Shown here: in pieces, positions 7,603 to 14,325 of the stretch
Numbering within the stretch: the stretch's first letter is position 1
How the letters are laid out: each line of letters opens with the position of its first letter
From: Hungateiclostridiaceae bacterium UBA1305
GTDB taxonomy: Bacteria > Bacillota > Clostridia > Acetivibrionales > DTU013
Assembly (NCBI GenBank): GCA_002307275.1
Contig: DBTX01000065.1
Location: forward strand, 34,749 to 94,368
Direction: 5' to 3'
DNA length: 59,620 bases
Notes under the pieces: generated by a model
The model's database searches: none
Told to the model about the DNA's origin: nothing
The model's input: the letters and a program-made list of their open reading frames with translations, nothing else
Program-made: the position numbers and the translations under genes

Positions 7603-7815
7603 ATGAAACTTACGATCGATAGATTTGAAGGCAATTATGCGGTATGTGAAAAAGAGTCCGGAGAAATGATCAACATCCCTAAGAGCGAGCTTCCATCCAG
7701 AGCCAAGGAAGGGGATGTGCTGGCCGAGGTTGACGGGCATTATGTGATTGACCAATCCAGCACAGAAAAGAAAAAGGCCGAAATAGAAGAGCTCATGAAC
7801 GATGTTTATGAATAG
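7603..7815 (+). CDS. DUF3006 family protein
   Basis: A protein of 70 residues. The start at 7603 is chosen because the ribosome site GGAGG (7593-7597) lies in the 11-base gap after the upstream stop. The sequence LTIDRFEGNYAVCE...IPKSELP...AKEGDVL is the DUF3006 pattern. These small acidic beta-rich proteins commonly sit directly after secreted ComEC-type hydrolases in Firmicutes. The function is unknown, perhaps that of a partner or inhibitor. It is translated in the same operon as the hydrolase. Confidence 0.8.
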   Translation: MKLTIDRFEGNYAVCEKESGEMINIPKSELPSRAKEGDVLAEVDGHYVIDQSSTEKKKAEIEELMNDVYE

Positions 7816-7956
7816 CTATTAAAGCGCAATGACAATCAAGGTTGAAACGAGGAGAACTTATATGATATGTTCTTTAATATAAAATTAGGAGCTCAGATCA
7901 TTTGCAGCCTTACGCTGACAACTCTGTTATCTGAAGCATGATGCCCTAAACACCCA

Positions 7957-8349
7957 TCATGCAGAGCAAGCTCTTAATAAAACAAATATAACAATAATTA
8001 GTCCAACTACAATGAATATTACTATTGCATTTTGTGAATCATATTCATCTATCGTTTTTCCAAAATAAGCATAATACAATTTATCATCACATATTGATCT
8101 TATAATACCACTAATATCTGAACTATTTAAATTACAGTCATATTTGAACTTTGTTCCATATCTATAAGTATCGTGAGTCAATCCTTTCAAATAAATAACC
8201 TTTTTGTTTACGTCATCACTGGTATTTCTCAAGTAGTCAACGGCATTTTTCTTTATCATTGATTTATAGTTTTCATTTAATTGCTTGATTTTATATTGAT
8301 TATCGACAGTATGATTAATTGTATGCTTCAAATAATATCTTCCACGCAT
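7957..8349 (-). CDS. small tail-anchored membrane protein, unknown
   Basis: A protein of 130 residues not recognised. It has a soluble N-terminal part of about 105 residues, rich in Lys, Asn and Tyr, and a single C-terminal membrane helix (IVIFIVVGLIIVIFVLL) ending in RACSA, so it should be tail-anchored with the bulk in the cytoplasm. A strong ribosome site GGAGGTGAT precedes the ATG at 8349. It is co-directional with the gene at 8405-8872, 55 bases apart, with a weak TTCG hairpin in between. AT-rich cargo. Confidence 0.6.
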   Translation of the reverse strand: MRGRYYLKHTINHTVDNQYKIKQLNENYKSMIKKNAVDYLRNTSDDVNKKVIYLKGLTHDTYRYGTKFKYDCNLNSSDISGIIRSICDDKLYYAYFGKTIDEYDSQNAIVIFIVVGLIIVIFVLLRACSA

Positions 8350-8404
8350 TTTGAATCACCTCCATGCAATCTAGAAAAGCAGCAGCAGAAAAGACCCCGA
8401 AGGC

Positions 8405-8872
8405 TCAACTGTTTTGTTTTTTCCCTAAAATTCTATAAAATAGAATTCTTTCGATCTTAGCAAGTAAATTTCTATAAACAAAGTATTCATTGCCCAAATT
8501 ATCTACTACAGAAATTAATTTACATATATCTCTAGTATTGTTTACACCTTTATCTTTAAAAGCTTGCCACCTAATACTATTTGAAACTTCTGCTACTCCC
8601 ATTGGCTCTAAATATACGTTGATAATAACGGAGCTTTCAAGACTTTTTTTATATTTTACATTTCTAATATTGAGCCTAATAATGCTTGTTGGAGCTATAC
8701 GTTTATTAACGGCAATAATTTTTATTGTGCCCCCACTCTGATCAGGAATAAATAGAACTTCTATCTTTATCGATGGTTTGCTTGTTTTAATGCCTAGATA
8801 AATTCCAAGAGCAGTGATTAATCCACCAGCCCATTGTCCTATTGCTCCAACAGCGTCCCAATTTGTACTCAT
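8405..8872 (-). CDS. hypothetical protein with N-terminal membrane segment
   Basis: A protein of 155 residues not recognised. Residues 5-27 form a hydrophobic segment (AIGQWAGGLITALGIYLGI), followed by a beta-rich soluble domain. This layout is common in small phage-encoded and defence-associated proteins of unknown function. The ATG at 8872 has an extended ribosome site AAAGGAGATGAT. It diverges from the AbrB-like gene at 9055 and may form a two-gene unit with the tail-anchored protein downstream. Confidence 0.55.
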   Translation of the reverse strand: MSTNWDAVGAIGQWAGGLITALGIYLGIKTSKPSIKIEVLFIPDQSGGTIKIIAVNKRIAPTSIIRLNIRNVKYKKSLESSVIINVYLEPMGVAEVSNSIRWQAFKDKGVNNTRDICKLISVVDNLGNEYFVYRNLLAKIERILFYRILGKKQNS

Positions 8873-8992
8873 AGTATATCATCTCCTTTCATATCCATAA
8901 TTCGCCATGAAAGTAAAAATTCCTGCAACTTATTACACAAGGGCTACAATTTAAATGATATGCATATTATACAACTTATCTGCAATGTACTA

Positions 8993-9021
8993 TTGACATC
9001 ATATACCATTTATAGTATTAT
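8993..9021 (+). promoter_or_regulatory. near-consensus sigma-A promoter of the AbrB-like gene
   Basis: TTGACA (8993-8998) and TATTAT (9016-9021) with a 17-base spacer, 33 bases before the start codon. It should be active in the lysogen. Confidence 0.7.
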
Positions 9022-9054
9022 ATTTACAAATAATAACATTTATTGAGGTGTTAC

Positions 9055-9324
9055 ATGAAATTTGCCGGTATTATCCATCTTGAACAAAACGGACGCATTG
9101 TGTTTCCTACCGGTTTACGACAATCTTTAAACATATTACCTGGTGATTCCCTCGAACTTTTTATAGATAGTGGTTGTATCCATATTCGCAGATATACCCC
9201 GACCTGTATTTTGTGTGGGGAAATCAACGATATAACGCCTTACAAAGGCCGGAATATTTGTTTTGAATGTTTAGCTGAAATTCAGAATATTTGGCCTATG
9301 CAAGAGCATAAAATCGCATTATAG
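9055..9324 (+). CDS. AbrB/MazE-type regulator with C-terminal zinc finger
   Basis: A protein of 89 residues. Residues 1-45 form a swapped-hairpin AbrB domain (NGRIVFPTGLRQSLNILPGDSLELF), which normally binds DNA as a dimer. The C-terminal part has CILCG and CFEC, four cysteines likely to bind zinc. The start at 9055 is preferred over the TTG at 9043 because GAGGTG lies at the right distance. A paralogue of the same layout is in the early operon at 50700-50939. It may control neighbouring cargo genes. Targets are unknown. Confidence 0.8.
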   Translation: MKFAGIIHLEQNGRIVFPTGLRQSLNILPGDSLELFIDSGCIHIRRYTPTCILCGEINDITPYKGRNICFECLAEIQNIWPMQEHKIAL

Positions 9325-9347
9325 CATATGCTGAAAAAACGTTTGAT

Positions 9348-10103
9348 TTAGTAATTCCTGATCAGTAATTCACTATAAGTATTATCCTTCTCACTATACC
9401 GGTTGACAAGGTTATGATTTCTCTGTACCTCTTCAATTGTATAATCGCTGTACAGGACCCGTATGTACTCACAGTCATTATAAGACAACAGGCACTTTCC
9501 TTCTACCCGGCAGAAAGCCTTATACAGCCGCTCATGATCCTGCGGCGAGAACTGAGCCTGGTAGTATTTTTCGGTACCGTAATAGGGTGGATCCATGTAG
9601 ATGAAAGCATTAGGCTTATCGTATATCTTCATAAGGATCTCGAAATCCTTGTTTTCTATAAGCACATTAGAGAGCCGGTCTTGTATACGGGTTAAATATT
9701 CAGTGGCCACGGATATATCCTTCTTAACACACCCAAAGTTTTTCAGATTTGCTCCATAGCTTGATTTTATCAACATAAAGAACCTGGCGGCTCTTTGGAT
9801 ATCAGTCATTCCCCTTATATAACACTGCGCTTTGAAGTCCTCAAAAAGCTCCCTGGAATTGAGCATACAGGAAAGCTCCTTCTGCAGCTCTCCGCAGTGA
9901 TACTTTACCACTCGGAACAAATTAACCAGATCGCCATTGGCATCATTGTATATTTCCATATCCGCATGTTTCTCTTTGGCAAAAAGCACCCACGCAGCAC
10001 CGCCGAATACTTCAATATAACGTTTACATCCTTCTGGGATTCTACTGCATATTTCCTTCTTTAAAGCGTTTTTTCCACCTATCCAAGTTATAAAACTATT
10101 CAA
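9348..10103 (-). CDS. dam: DNA adenine methylase (Dam/D12 class)
   Basis: A protein of 251 residues from a TTG start at 10103. This start is chosen because it overlaps the upstream stop (TTGAATAG) and has an AAGAAGG site; a longer frame would run far into the upstream gene. The order of motifs is that of D12-class N6-adenine methyltransferases: ITWIGGKNALKKEI (AdoMet-binding segment), YIEVFGGAAWVLF, and the catalytic DPPYYGTEKYY. Such enzymes usually methylate adenine in short sites such as GATC. It is the second gene of a LexA-controlled operon. It may protect phage DNA from restriction or alter expression. The target site is not deducible from the sequence alone. Confidence 0.9.
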   Translation of the reverse strand: MNSFITWIGGKNALKKEICSRIPEGCKRYIEVFGGAAWVLFAKEKHADMEIYNDANGDLVNLFRVVKYHCGELQKELSCMLNSRELFEDFKAQCYIRGMTDIQRAARFFMLIKSSYGANLKNFGCVKKDISVATEYLTRIQDRLSNVLIENKDFEILMKIYDKPNAFIYMDPPYYGTEKYYQAQFSPQDHERLYKAFCRVEGKCLLSYNDCEYIRVLYSDYTIEEVQRNHNLVNRYSEKDNTYSELLIRNY

Positions 10104-10314
10104 TGTATGCCTTCTTTCTGCAATACTCAGCTGCCAAAATGTTTTCCCTCTTGAATACCCTGTTCTGCCGGCGCAGGTAACAATATGCCTTAACATGAGT
10201 GCTATCTATTCCCAGGACACGGATATTGCGCTTGGTTATGACGTTTTCCTTTGCATATATGATTGTGATGATGCTCCCCTGTTCGAGGGAAGACTTCAAA
10301 ATATGTTCCATCAT
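10096..10314 (-). CDS. short WYL-like domain protein, SOS-controlled
   Basis: A protein of 72 residues from the ATG at 10314, which has an AAGGAG site seven bases upstream. The sequence (IITIIYAKENVITKRNIRVL, then AYCYLRRQNRVFKRENILAAE) resembles the core of WYL domains, which bind nucleic acids or nucleotides in many regulators and defence systems, but without a helix-turn-helix. It overlaps the methylase start by eight bases, so the two are translationally coupled. A LexA box adjoins its promoter. The domain assignment is by eye and moderate. Confidence 0.6.
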   Translation of the reverse strand: MMEHILKSSLEQGSIITIIYAKENVITKRNIRVLGIDSTHVKAYCYLRRQNRVFKRENILAAEYCRKKAYIE

Positions 10315-10324
10315 CAAATTCTCC

Positions 10325-10354
10325 TTGTATAAAATTTTATCACAGGTATATAAT
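10325..10354 (+). promoter_or_regulatory. putative promoter of the 10395 gene (plus strand)
   Basis: TTGTAT (10325-10330) and TATAAT (10349-10354) with an 18-base spacer. The LexA box falls just after the -10, around the start of transcription. Confidence 0.55.
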
Positions 10355-10362
10355 AAAATCAA
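10334..10362 (-). promoter_or_regulatory. putative promoter of the WYL-like/methylase operon (minus strand)
   Basis: On the minus strand TTGATT (10362-10357) and TAAAAT (10339-10334) have a 17-base spacer. The -35 directly touches the LexA box. Confidence 0.55.
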
Positions 10363-10374
10363 GAACATATGTTC
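10363..10374. promoter_or_regulatory. LexA (SOS) box between divergent promoters
   Basis: GAACATATGTTC is a perfect 12-base palindrome matching the Gram-positive LexA/DinR box GAAC-N4-GTTC. It lies between two divergent promoters and could repress both until DNA damage. This same signal would also induce the prophage. Confidence 0.8.
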
Positions 10375-10394
10375 GGGGTGAAAGGTGATGTATT

Positions 10395-10691
10395 ATGCCA
10401 TTTGGTTTTGATCCCGTAGAGACCGAGAAGGTCGTTAAAGAGGTTCAGGATAAAGTTAAGAAGGTCTATGTTGAGATGACAGTTGATTGGTTGAAGGACG
10501 GATCCATGAGACCGTTATCGTTTACCTGGGATGACGGTCGGGAATTCAAGATTGACAAGGTTCTAACTGTCCGGAAGGGGAATAGCTTGAAGCTATATGC
10601 TCCGGGGATACGGTACTATTGCCAGACCGGGAAACGGCGGTATTACCTGTATTATGAAGGGGAAAAGTGGTACGTGGAGAAGCAGCTTTAA
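10395..10691 (+). CDS. conserved hypothetical protein, SOS-controlled
   Basis: A protein of 98 residues with an N-terminal charged helix (ETEKVVKEVQDKVKKVYVEM) and a beta-rich remainder (MRPLSFTWDDGREFKIDKVL, GIRYYCQTGKRRYYLYYEGEKWYVE). I recall similar small proteins encoded near Y-family polymerase genes in Firmicutes, which would agree with SOS control, but no function is known. The ATG at 10395 has an AAAGGTGAT site. It diverges from the WYL-like/methylase operon across the LexA box. Confidence 0.65.
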   Translation: MPFGFDPVETEKVVKEVQDKVKKVYVEMTVDWLKDGSMRPLSFTWDDGREFKIDKVLTVRKGNSLKLYAPGIRYYCQTGKRRYYLYYEGEKWYVEKQL

Positions 10692-10785
10692 ACGGCCACT
10701 CTATAAAATATTGATAACTACTGAATAAAAGCAAATAGTTATTTAAGATGCTGCTTCCTCTTCATGAAAAACATTTAAAAAATAA

Positions 10786-11106
10786 CTATTTATGATTTTT
10801 AATTACGAAAATCCCACAGCCAAAAAAATACAAGGCAATAATTACAAATATAGACAGTATTCCATACCAAGGAACAAGGATCACGCCTGAATTAAAAATA
10901 GCCGCCATAAAGAGAACTAGCGTAGACGGTGCGCATATAAAAACAGCTAAAAAAAATAACATGATCCCAAAAATGAGATTTGGTATACCTTCTTTATGCG
11001 TCTCGGCTTTTATATAGTCCTTGGCTAATTCTTTTATGTATCTCCAATAACTCTTTTCAGATATTTCTGAAAGAAAAGCAAAGATATTTTTCTTATCATT
11101 TGGCAT
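10786..11106 (-). CDS. small membrane protein, third gene of an unrecognised operon
   Basis: A protein of 106 residues. The ATG at 11106 is chosen for its GAGGA site. An N-terminal amphipathic part (LSEISEKSYWRYIKELAKDYIKAE) precedes two or three membrane helices (NLIFGIMLFFLAVFI, TLVLFMAAIFNSGVIL, GILSIFVIIALYFFG) and a short basic tail. Not recognised. It overlaps the preceding gene by 11 bases, so it is translationally coupled to it. Last gene of a three-gene AT-rich unit that ends close to the convergent gene at 10395-10691. Confidence 0.6.
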   Translation of the reverse strand: MPNDKKNIFAFLSEISEKSYWRYIKELAKDYIKAETHKEGIPNLIFGIMLFFLAVFICAPSTLVLFMAAIFNSGVILVPWYGILSIFVIIALYFFGCGIFVIKNHK

Positions 11107-11641
11107 ACGTGTTATCCTCATACTTAAAAGAATATAGAGCTGTTATGCCCCACCCCATGCCCATTATAAAAGTTAATACATAAAGGGAAGGATGAATAAT
11201 GTAAAAACTAGTCCTAAGGAATAAAATAATTCCTACTAAAGATACCAAAATAATACCAACAGAAATAAGTAAAAAAATTATTTTCCTTTTTATACGCTTA
11301 AGCTGGCTCGCAACTTCCATTTTCATATTCTGCATCTCCGTCTTATAACAGACATCAGACTCACTCTTACAAAATATTTGTCCTTTAATTTTTACCTTTC
11401 TTATATATTTTATATCATTACCCGTAGATTGAGTACGGCTATCATCAATTTTTTTACCAAGTTTCAAAGCTTTTTTGATGTATTTCATATCTTTTTTAAA
11501 TTCTTCACTGTATATATATTCGTCCTCGTTGGCTAAAGGTTCTGGTTTCTTTTTTATCTCATATGCTTTAAAAAGGTCAACAATCTTGTCGTCGGTATAT
11601 GCCATTTGAAAAGATGCCACCGTATTATTTTTCTGCTTCAT
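11096..11641 (-). CDS. two-helix membrane protein with cytoplasmic domain, second gene of an unrecognised operon
   Basis: A protein of 181 residues from the ATG at 11641 (GGTG-type site). About 115 N-terminal residues are hydrophilic and lysine-rich, with two cysteines near FCKSESDVCYK. Two membrane helices follow (IFLLISVGIILVSLVGIILFL and LYVLTFIMGMGWGITAL). Not recognised. It overlaps the first gene by 17 bases and the third by 11. The tight overlaps suggest that the three products work together, perhaps as a membrane complex. Confidence 0.6.
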   Translation of the reverse strand: MKQKNNTVASFQMAYTDDKIVDLFKAYEIKKKPEPLANEDEYIYSEEFKKDMKYIKKALKLGKKIDDSRTQSTGNDIKYIRKVKIKGQIFCKSESDVCYKTEMQNMKMEVASQLKRIKRKIIFLLISVGIILVSLVGIILFLRTSFYIIHPSLYVLTFIMGMGWGITALYSFKYEDNTYAK

Positions 11642-12215
11642 CGTTAGCACCTTCCATTAATTTTTGTATTTTTTCAAATATTAGTTCTTTTACAGAACCA
11701 ATATTTGAAAAAGCTTTATTAATATCATTTATGCTACTTAGTAAATCAGAACATTCAACTAATAGTTTATTTTTGCATATTCCGACATTCACCTTGTAAT
11801 ACGCTTCATTTACCAAAACAAAAAAATTAACGTTATATGGGAAATAATCTACATCCAAATTTAATTTAACTATTCTATTCAGAAATGGAATGGCGGAGTT
11901 TATATCTTCATCGCTTTTTGTATCAACAACTTGAATAGTTTCTTTATATTCATATTTAATCACGTCGATATTTGTTGAATACTCTAAAATAGAGCAAAGA
12001 CTTAATGCCGCTTCTTTAATTAATTCGATATTATTAGATTCAATTTCGAAATATTCTGGAGTAATTCTAACATTTATATCCTCGCCATTTAATAATAAAC
12101 CATAAGCGTACGGAATTAATGTATAGTTAGGATACTTTTTCTTAATTTTTTCTTTCCTTGTAGTGGATAACTTTCTTTCAAGTCTATTACTTACATACAA
12201 ATCATATTTAAACAT
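11625..12215 (-). CDS. soluble protein, first gene of an unrecognised operon
   Basis: A protein of 196 residues from the ATG at 12215 (TTGGAG site six bases upstream). No signal peptide or membrane helix. The N-terminus is basic (RLERKLSTTRKEKIKKKY), the remainder acidic and mixed alpha/beta. Not recognised. It leads an operon with two membrane proteins in the prophage cargo region, a layout seen in sensor-plus-membrane-effector defence or exclusion systems. That reading is inference from architecture only. Confidence 0.6.
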   Translation of the reverse strand: MFKYDLYVSNRLERKLSTTRKEKIKKKYPNYTLIPYAYGLLLNGEDINVRITPEYFEIESNNIELIKEAALSLCSILEYSTNIDVIKYEYKETIQVVDTKSDEDINSAIPFLNRIVKLNLDVDYFPYNVNFFVLVNEAYYKVNVGICKNKLLVECSDLLSSINDINKAFSNIGSVKELIFEKIQKLMEGANDEAEK

Positions 12216-12304
12216 ATTTAACTCCAATTTATAAAATATGTTATATTATTTCTACATAATTCCTCCAATTTCCTGCTAAAAGTAAATATAATTTAATAAA
12301 TTTT

Positions 12305-12332
12305 TACAAAAAGCCCCGGTTTCCCGGGGACT
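12305..12332 (-). terminator. terminator of the phage late operon
   Basis: On the minus strand a CCCCGG-GAAA-CCGGGG hairpin with GNRA tetraloop is followed by CTTTTT. It lies 37 bases after the stop of the holin-like gene, at the end of the late transcript. Confidence 0.85.
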
Positions 12333-12368
12333 TCTTCCAATAATATTGTTACCCTATTATGCTGGGGG

Positions 12369-12698
12369 TTAAGCCTCGATACTATTATCAATTTTACCAT
12401 TATCCAGATAATCCTTTATGTCGTTATACCAGTCCTGCAGCTGCTCACGCAGATCATTCTCCAAGATGAAGAACCGAAGCCAGGGAGGAATAAGCGAATA
12501 GACCCGATTAAATACCAGTTCAAACCGTTCCTGCCCTTTCTTTGTGCCGGTGACGACCTTTTCAGCCTGAAGGATCATCCGGTATGCCGTCGACCGGAGC
12601 TGATCCCATTTGCGGTTGACTACCAGGTATCCCACCCAAAATAAAAATACCGCTATAATCAATATAGTCGGCCACTGCTGAATTATGAAGTTTTTCAT
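12369..12698 (-). CDS. holin-like phage protein (LL-H family type)
   Basis: A protein of 109 residues with one N-terminal membrane helix (TILIIAVFLFWVGYLVV) and a C-terminal helical part (LQAEKVVTGTKKGQERFELVFNRVYSLIP, then DWYNDIKDYLDNG). This fits the small LL-H-type holins of Firmicutes phages, which form membrane lesions to release endolysin. It follows the endolysin gene by 22 bases. The start ATG has an AGGTGAGG site. Last gene of the late operon. Confidence 0.7.
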   Translation of the reverse strand: MKNFIIQQWPTILIIAVFLFWVGYLVVNRKWDQLRSTAYRMILQAEKVVTGTKKGQERFELVFNRVYSLIPPWLRFFILENDLREQLQDWYNDIKDYLDNGKIDNSIEA

Positions 12699-12720
12699 TT
12701 ACCTCACCTTTTCCCTTTCG

Positions 12721-13476
12721 TTATTTTATGGTTATGACTTTCGTCTTTCCATCCCATGTGACTTTCTTACCCAATGCTTCCGCGATCGGCCTGATCGGTC
12801 CATAAGTGGTACCCGCAAAGGCAATAGTTTTAATATCCGTCAGACTCCCAGCCACATTTACCTTGTTACCGTCTGCATCAAGCAGCACCGGTCCAATACA
12901 TTCAAGTACCTCTTGGAATTTTGCCTTTGTTTGTGTCCCTGCTATACCATCAGGTTTTAGTCCAACGATCATTTGAAACGACTTTACGTCCATAGGGTAA
13001 TACCCTCCTCCCATGTATTCATAAAACTCCGTCTTCTTGGTGTCCCAGCTCATGCCCTTGGTCTCCACTGGCTCGATATGCCAAGATTCGTACGACATCG
13101 GTTTATAAAGACCGTATGGCAGTAGTGCCGCACTGGTCATCTCCTCCAGCCAGGTACCGTCACTGTCGACAGCCAGGCCGTACCCGTGATTGGACTGTCC
13201 AACCGGCGCGGCCATGCGTTGACCTTTTTTGTTATACACTCCGCCGTCAGCTACCTGATAATAGTCCGGATGCGCTGCGAGGGCCGCTTTTTGCGCGCTG
13301 ATCTGCTCCTCGTCCGAGCGAAATCCGGAATTGCAGGCTACCGACTTGCCTTTAACCGACGCCAGATATGCGATCCTTCCGGATAGAACCGGATGGATCC
13401 TGTCCTGCCATGGGTGGGTAAATGTCACCCTACCTTTCGGATCCGCTGTCTTATACTTACTCGTGCTGATTTTCAT
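12721..13476 (-). CDS. endolysin, M15-family peptidase (VanY-like) with C-terminal modules
   Basis: A protein of 251 residues from the ATG at 13476 (AGGAGG site upstream). The M15 zinc peptidase signatures are SNHGYGLAVD (zinc His and Asp) and YESWHIEP (catalytic Glu and zinc His). Such enzymes cut D-Ala-containing peptide bonds of the cell wall, here to lyse the host. After the catalytic domain comes a segment resembling a peptidoglycan-binding helix bundle (FQMIVGLKPDGIAGTQT) and a C-terminal stalk-like repeat (PIRPIAEALGKKVTWDG), as in copper-amine-oxidase-N-like wall proteins. It overlaps the upstream gene by 20 bases. Confidence 0.9.
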   Translation of the reverse strand: MKISTSKYKTADPKGRVTFTHPWQDRIHPVLSGRIAYLASVKGKSVACNSGFRSDEEQISAQKAALAAHPDYYQVADGGVYNKKGQRMAAPVGQSNHGYGLAVDSDGTWLEEMTSAALLPYGLYKPMSYESWHIEPVETKGMSWDTKKTEFYEYMGGGYYPMDVKSFQMIVGLKPDGIAGTQTKAKFQEVLECIGPVLLDADGNKVNVAGSLTDIKTIAFAGTTYGPIRPIAEALGKKVTWDGKTKVITIK

Positions 13477-13837
13477 GCCGTTTCCCTTCCTCCTTTTTAT
13501 TTTTCTCTTCCGGACTTCCCAGGCACTTGTATGTACGATCATCAATCCTGACAACTCTTTTTTGTGTGTCCAGTGCCAGAGCATTCAATGATTCCAGGAG
13601 CCGTATTGTTGTATCCTGGTCCTTGTCATTACAGACCAGTACCTCGTTGAGCATCTTGGTATTTTCAGCATACGAGGTTACAAGCAGATCGATTTTGTCA
13701 CAGAGCTTATCGACCCGCTTGTTATCTTTGGTAAAAAACTTGAACAGCAGAATAATGAAAATTAATAGGATCAATAATGTCGCTCCCGCTATGCCTAACT
13801 GCAGATATAAAGTTGCTACAGCATCAGATACCCCCAT
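13457..13837 (-). CDS. membrane-anchored coiled-coil phage protein (holin or XhlA-like)
   Basis: A protein of 126 residues. It has an N-terminal membrane helix (LGIAGATLLILLIFIILLFKFF), then a helical coiled-coil-like region (RVDKLCDKIDLLVTSYAENTKMLNEVL) and a charged C-terminus. The layout resembles small holins or XhlA-type membrane proteins of Gram-positive phages. It sits directly before the endolysin, so it belongs to the lysis group. No specific family can be assigned. Confidence 0.6.
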   Translation of the reverse strand: MGVSDAVATLYLQLGIAGATLLILLIFIILLFKFFTKDNKRVDKLCDKIDLLVTSYAENTKMLNEVLVCNDKDQDTTIRLLESLNALALDTQKRVVRIDDRTYKCLGSPEEKNKKEEGKRHENQHE

Positions 13838-13867
13838 CCTTTCACGTCCTTTCTTTAGTGTTTTGGA

Positions 13868-13900
13868 GCAAATATAAAAGGACCCGGTTTCCCGAGCCCT
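13868..13900 (-). terminator. internal terminator before the lysis genes
   Basis: On the minus strand GGGCTCGG-GAAA-CCGGGTCC forms an 8-bp stem with a GNRA loop, followed by TTTTATATT. It lies between the tail-fibre group and the lysis genes and may partly reduce transcription of the latter. Confidence 0.7.
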
Positions 13901-13916
13901 TTACTCACGAAAAACT

Positions 13917-14030
13917 TTATGATGCGGTGTCAGCATCAATCAATGCCTGTACGCCTGCCTGAAATGTTTCCGGCACCTGATCAATTGTCCGTAGCTCGGC
14001 CTTAACAAGGTAATAGTAAAGCTTTATCAT
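13917..14030 (-). CDS. CD1375-like small phage protein
   Basis: A peptide of 37 residues beginning MIKLYYYLVKAELRTIDQVP and ending in LIDADTAS. This is the pattern of the short CD1375/XkdX-type proteins found after tail-fibre genes in Firmicutes phages. Its ATG overlaps the upstream stop (ATGA at 14027-14030), and GGAGG lies upstream. Its function is unknown. Confidence 0.75.
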   Translation of the reverse strand: MIKLYYYLVKAELRTIDQVPETFQAGVQALIDADTAS

Positions 14031-14281
14031 GCTGTTGTACCTCCTGAAACAGTCTCATATAAGGTTGCCACGGCGTCCATAAGCGTCAAAACCTGCTCTT
14101 TTAATTCTGCAAGTTGTTCAGGTAAAGCATTTGTAATAATTCCAACTTTTTCCGACTCCATAAACCCAAGAAAATTACCTTCGGTGATATTTGCTACATT
14201 TGATAGAACAAGCCCTTGCGCGGTTTGTTTGGCAATAATAGCCTGTGCTTCATCTTCGGTATTGTACTTAAAAATTTCCAT
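14027..14281 (-). CDS. small phage tail-associated protein
   Basis: A protein of 84 residues from the ATG at 14281 (GGGGGAT site). The sequence (MEIFKYNTEDEAQAIIAKQT, then a helix LPEQLAELKEQVLTLMDAVATLYE) is like the accessory proteins between tail fibre and lysis genes of Firmicutes phages (XkdW-like position). The C-terminal helix may form a coiled coil. No specific function is known. It is coupled to the CD1375-like gene. Confidence 0.6.
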   Translation of the reverse strand: MEIFKYNTEDEAQAIIAKQTAQGLVLSNVANITEGNFLGFMESEKVGIITNALPEQLAELKEQVLTLMDAVATLYETVSGGTTA

Positions 14282-14325
14282 ACTTTTTATCCCCCTTATA
14301 ATTCGCAATTTTACAATTATGACTT

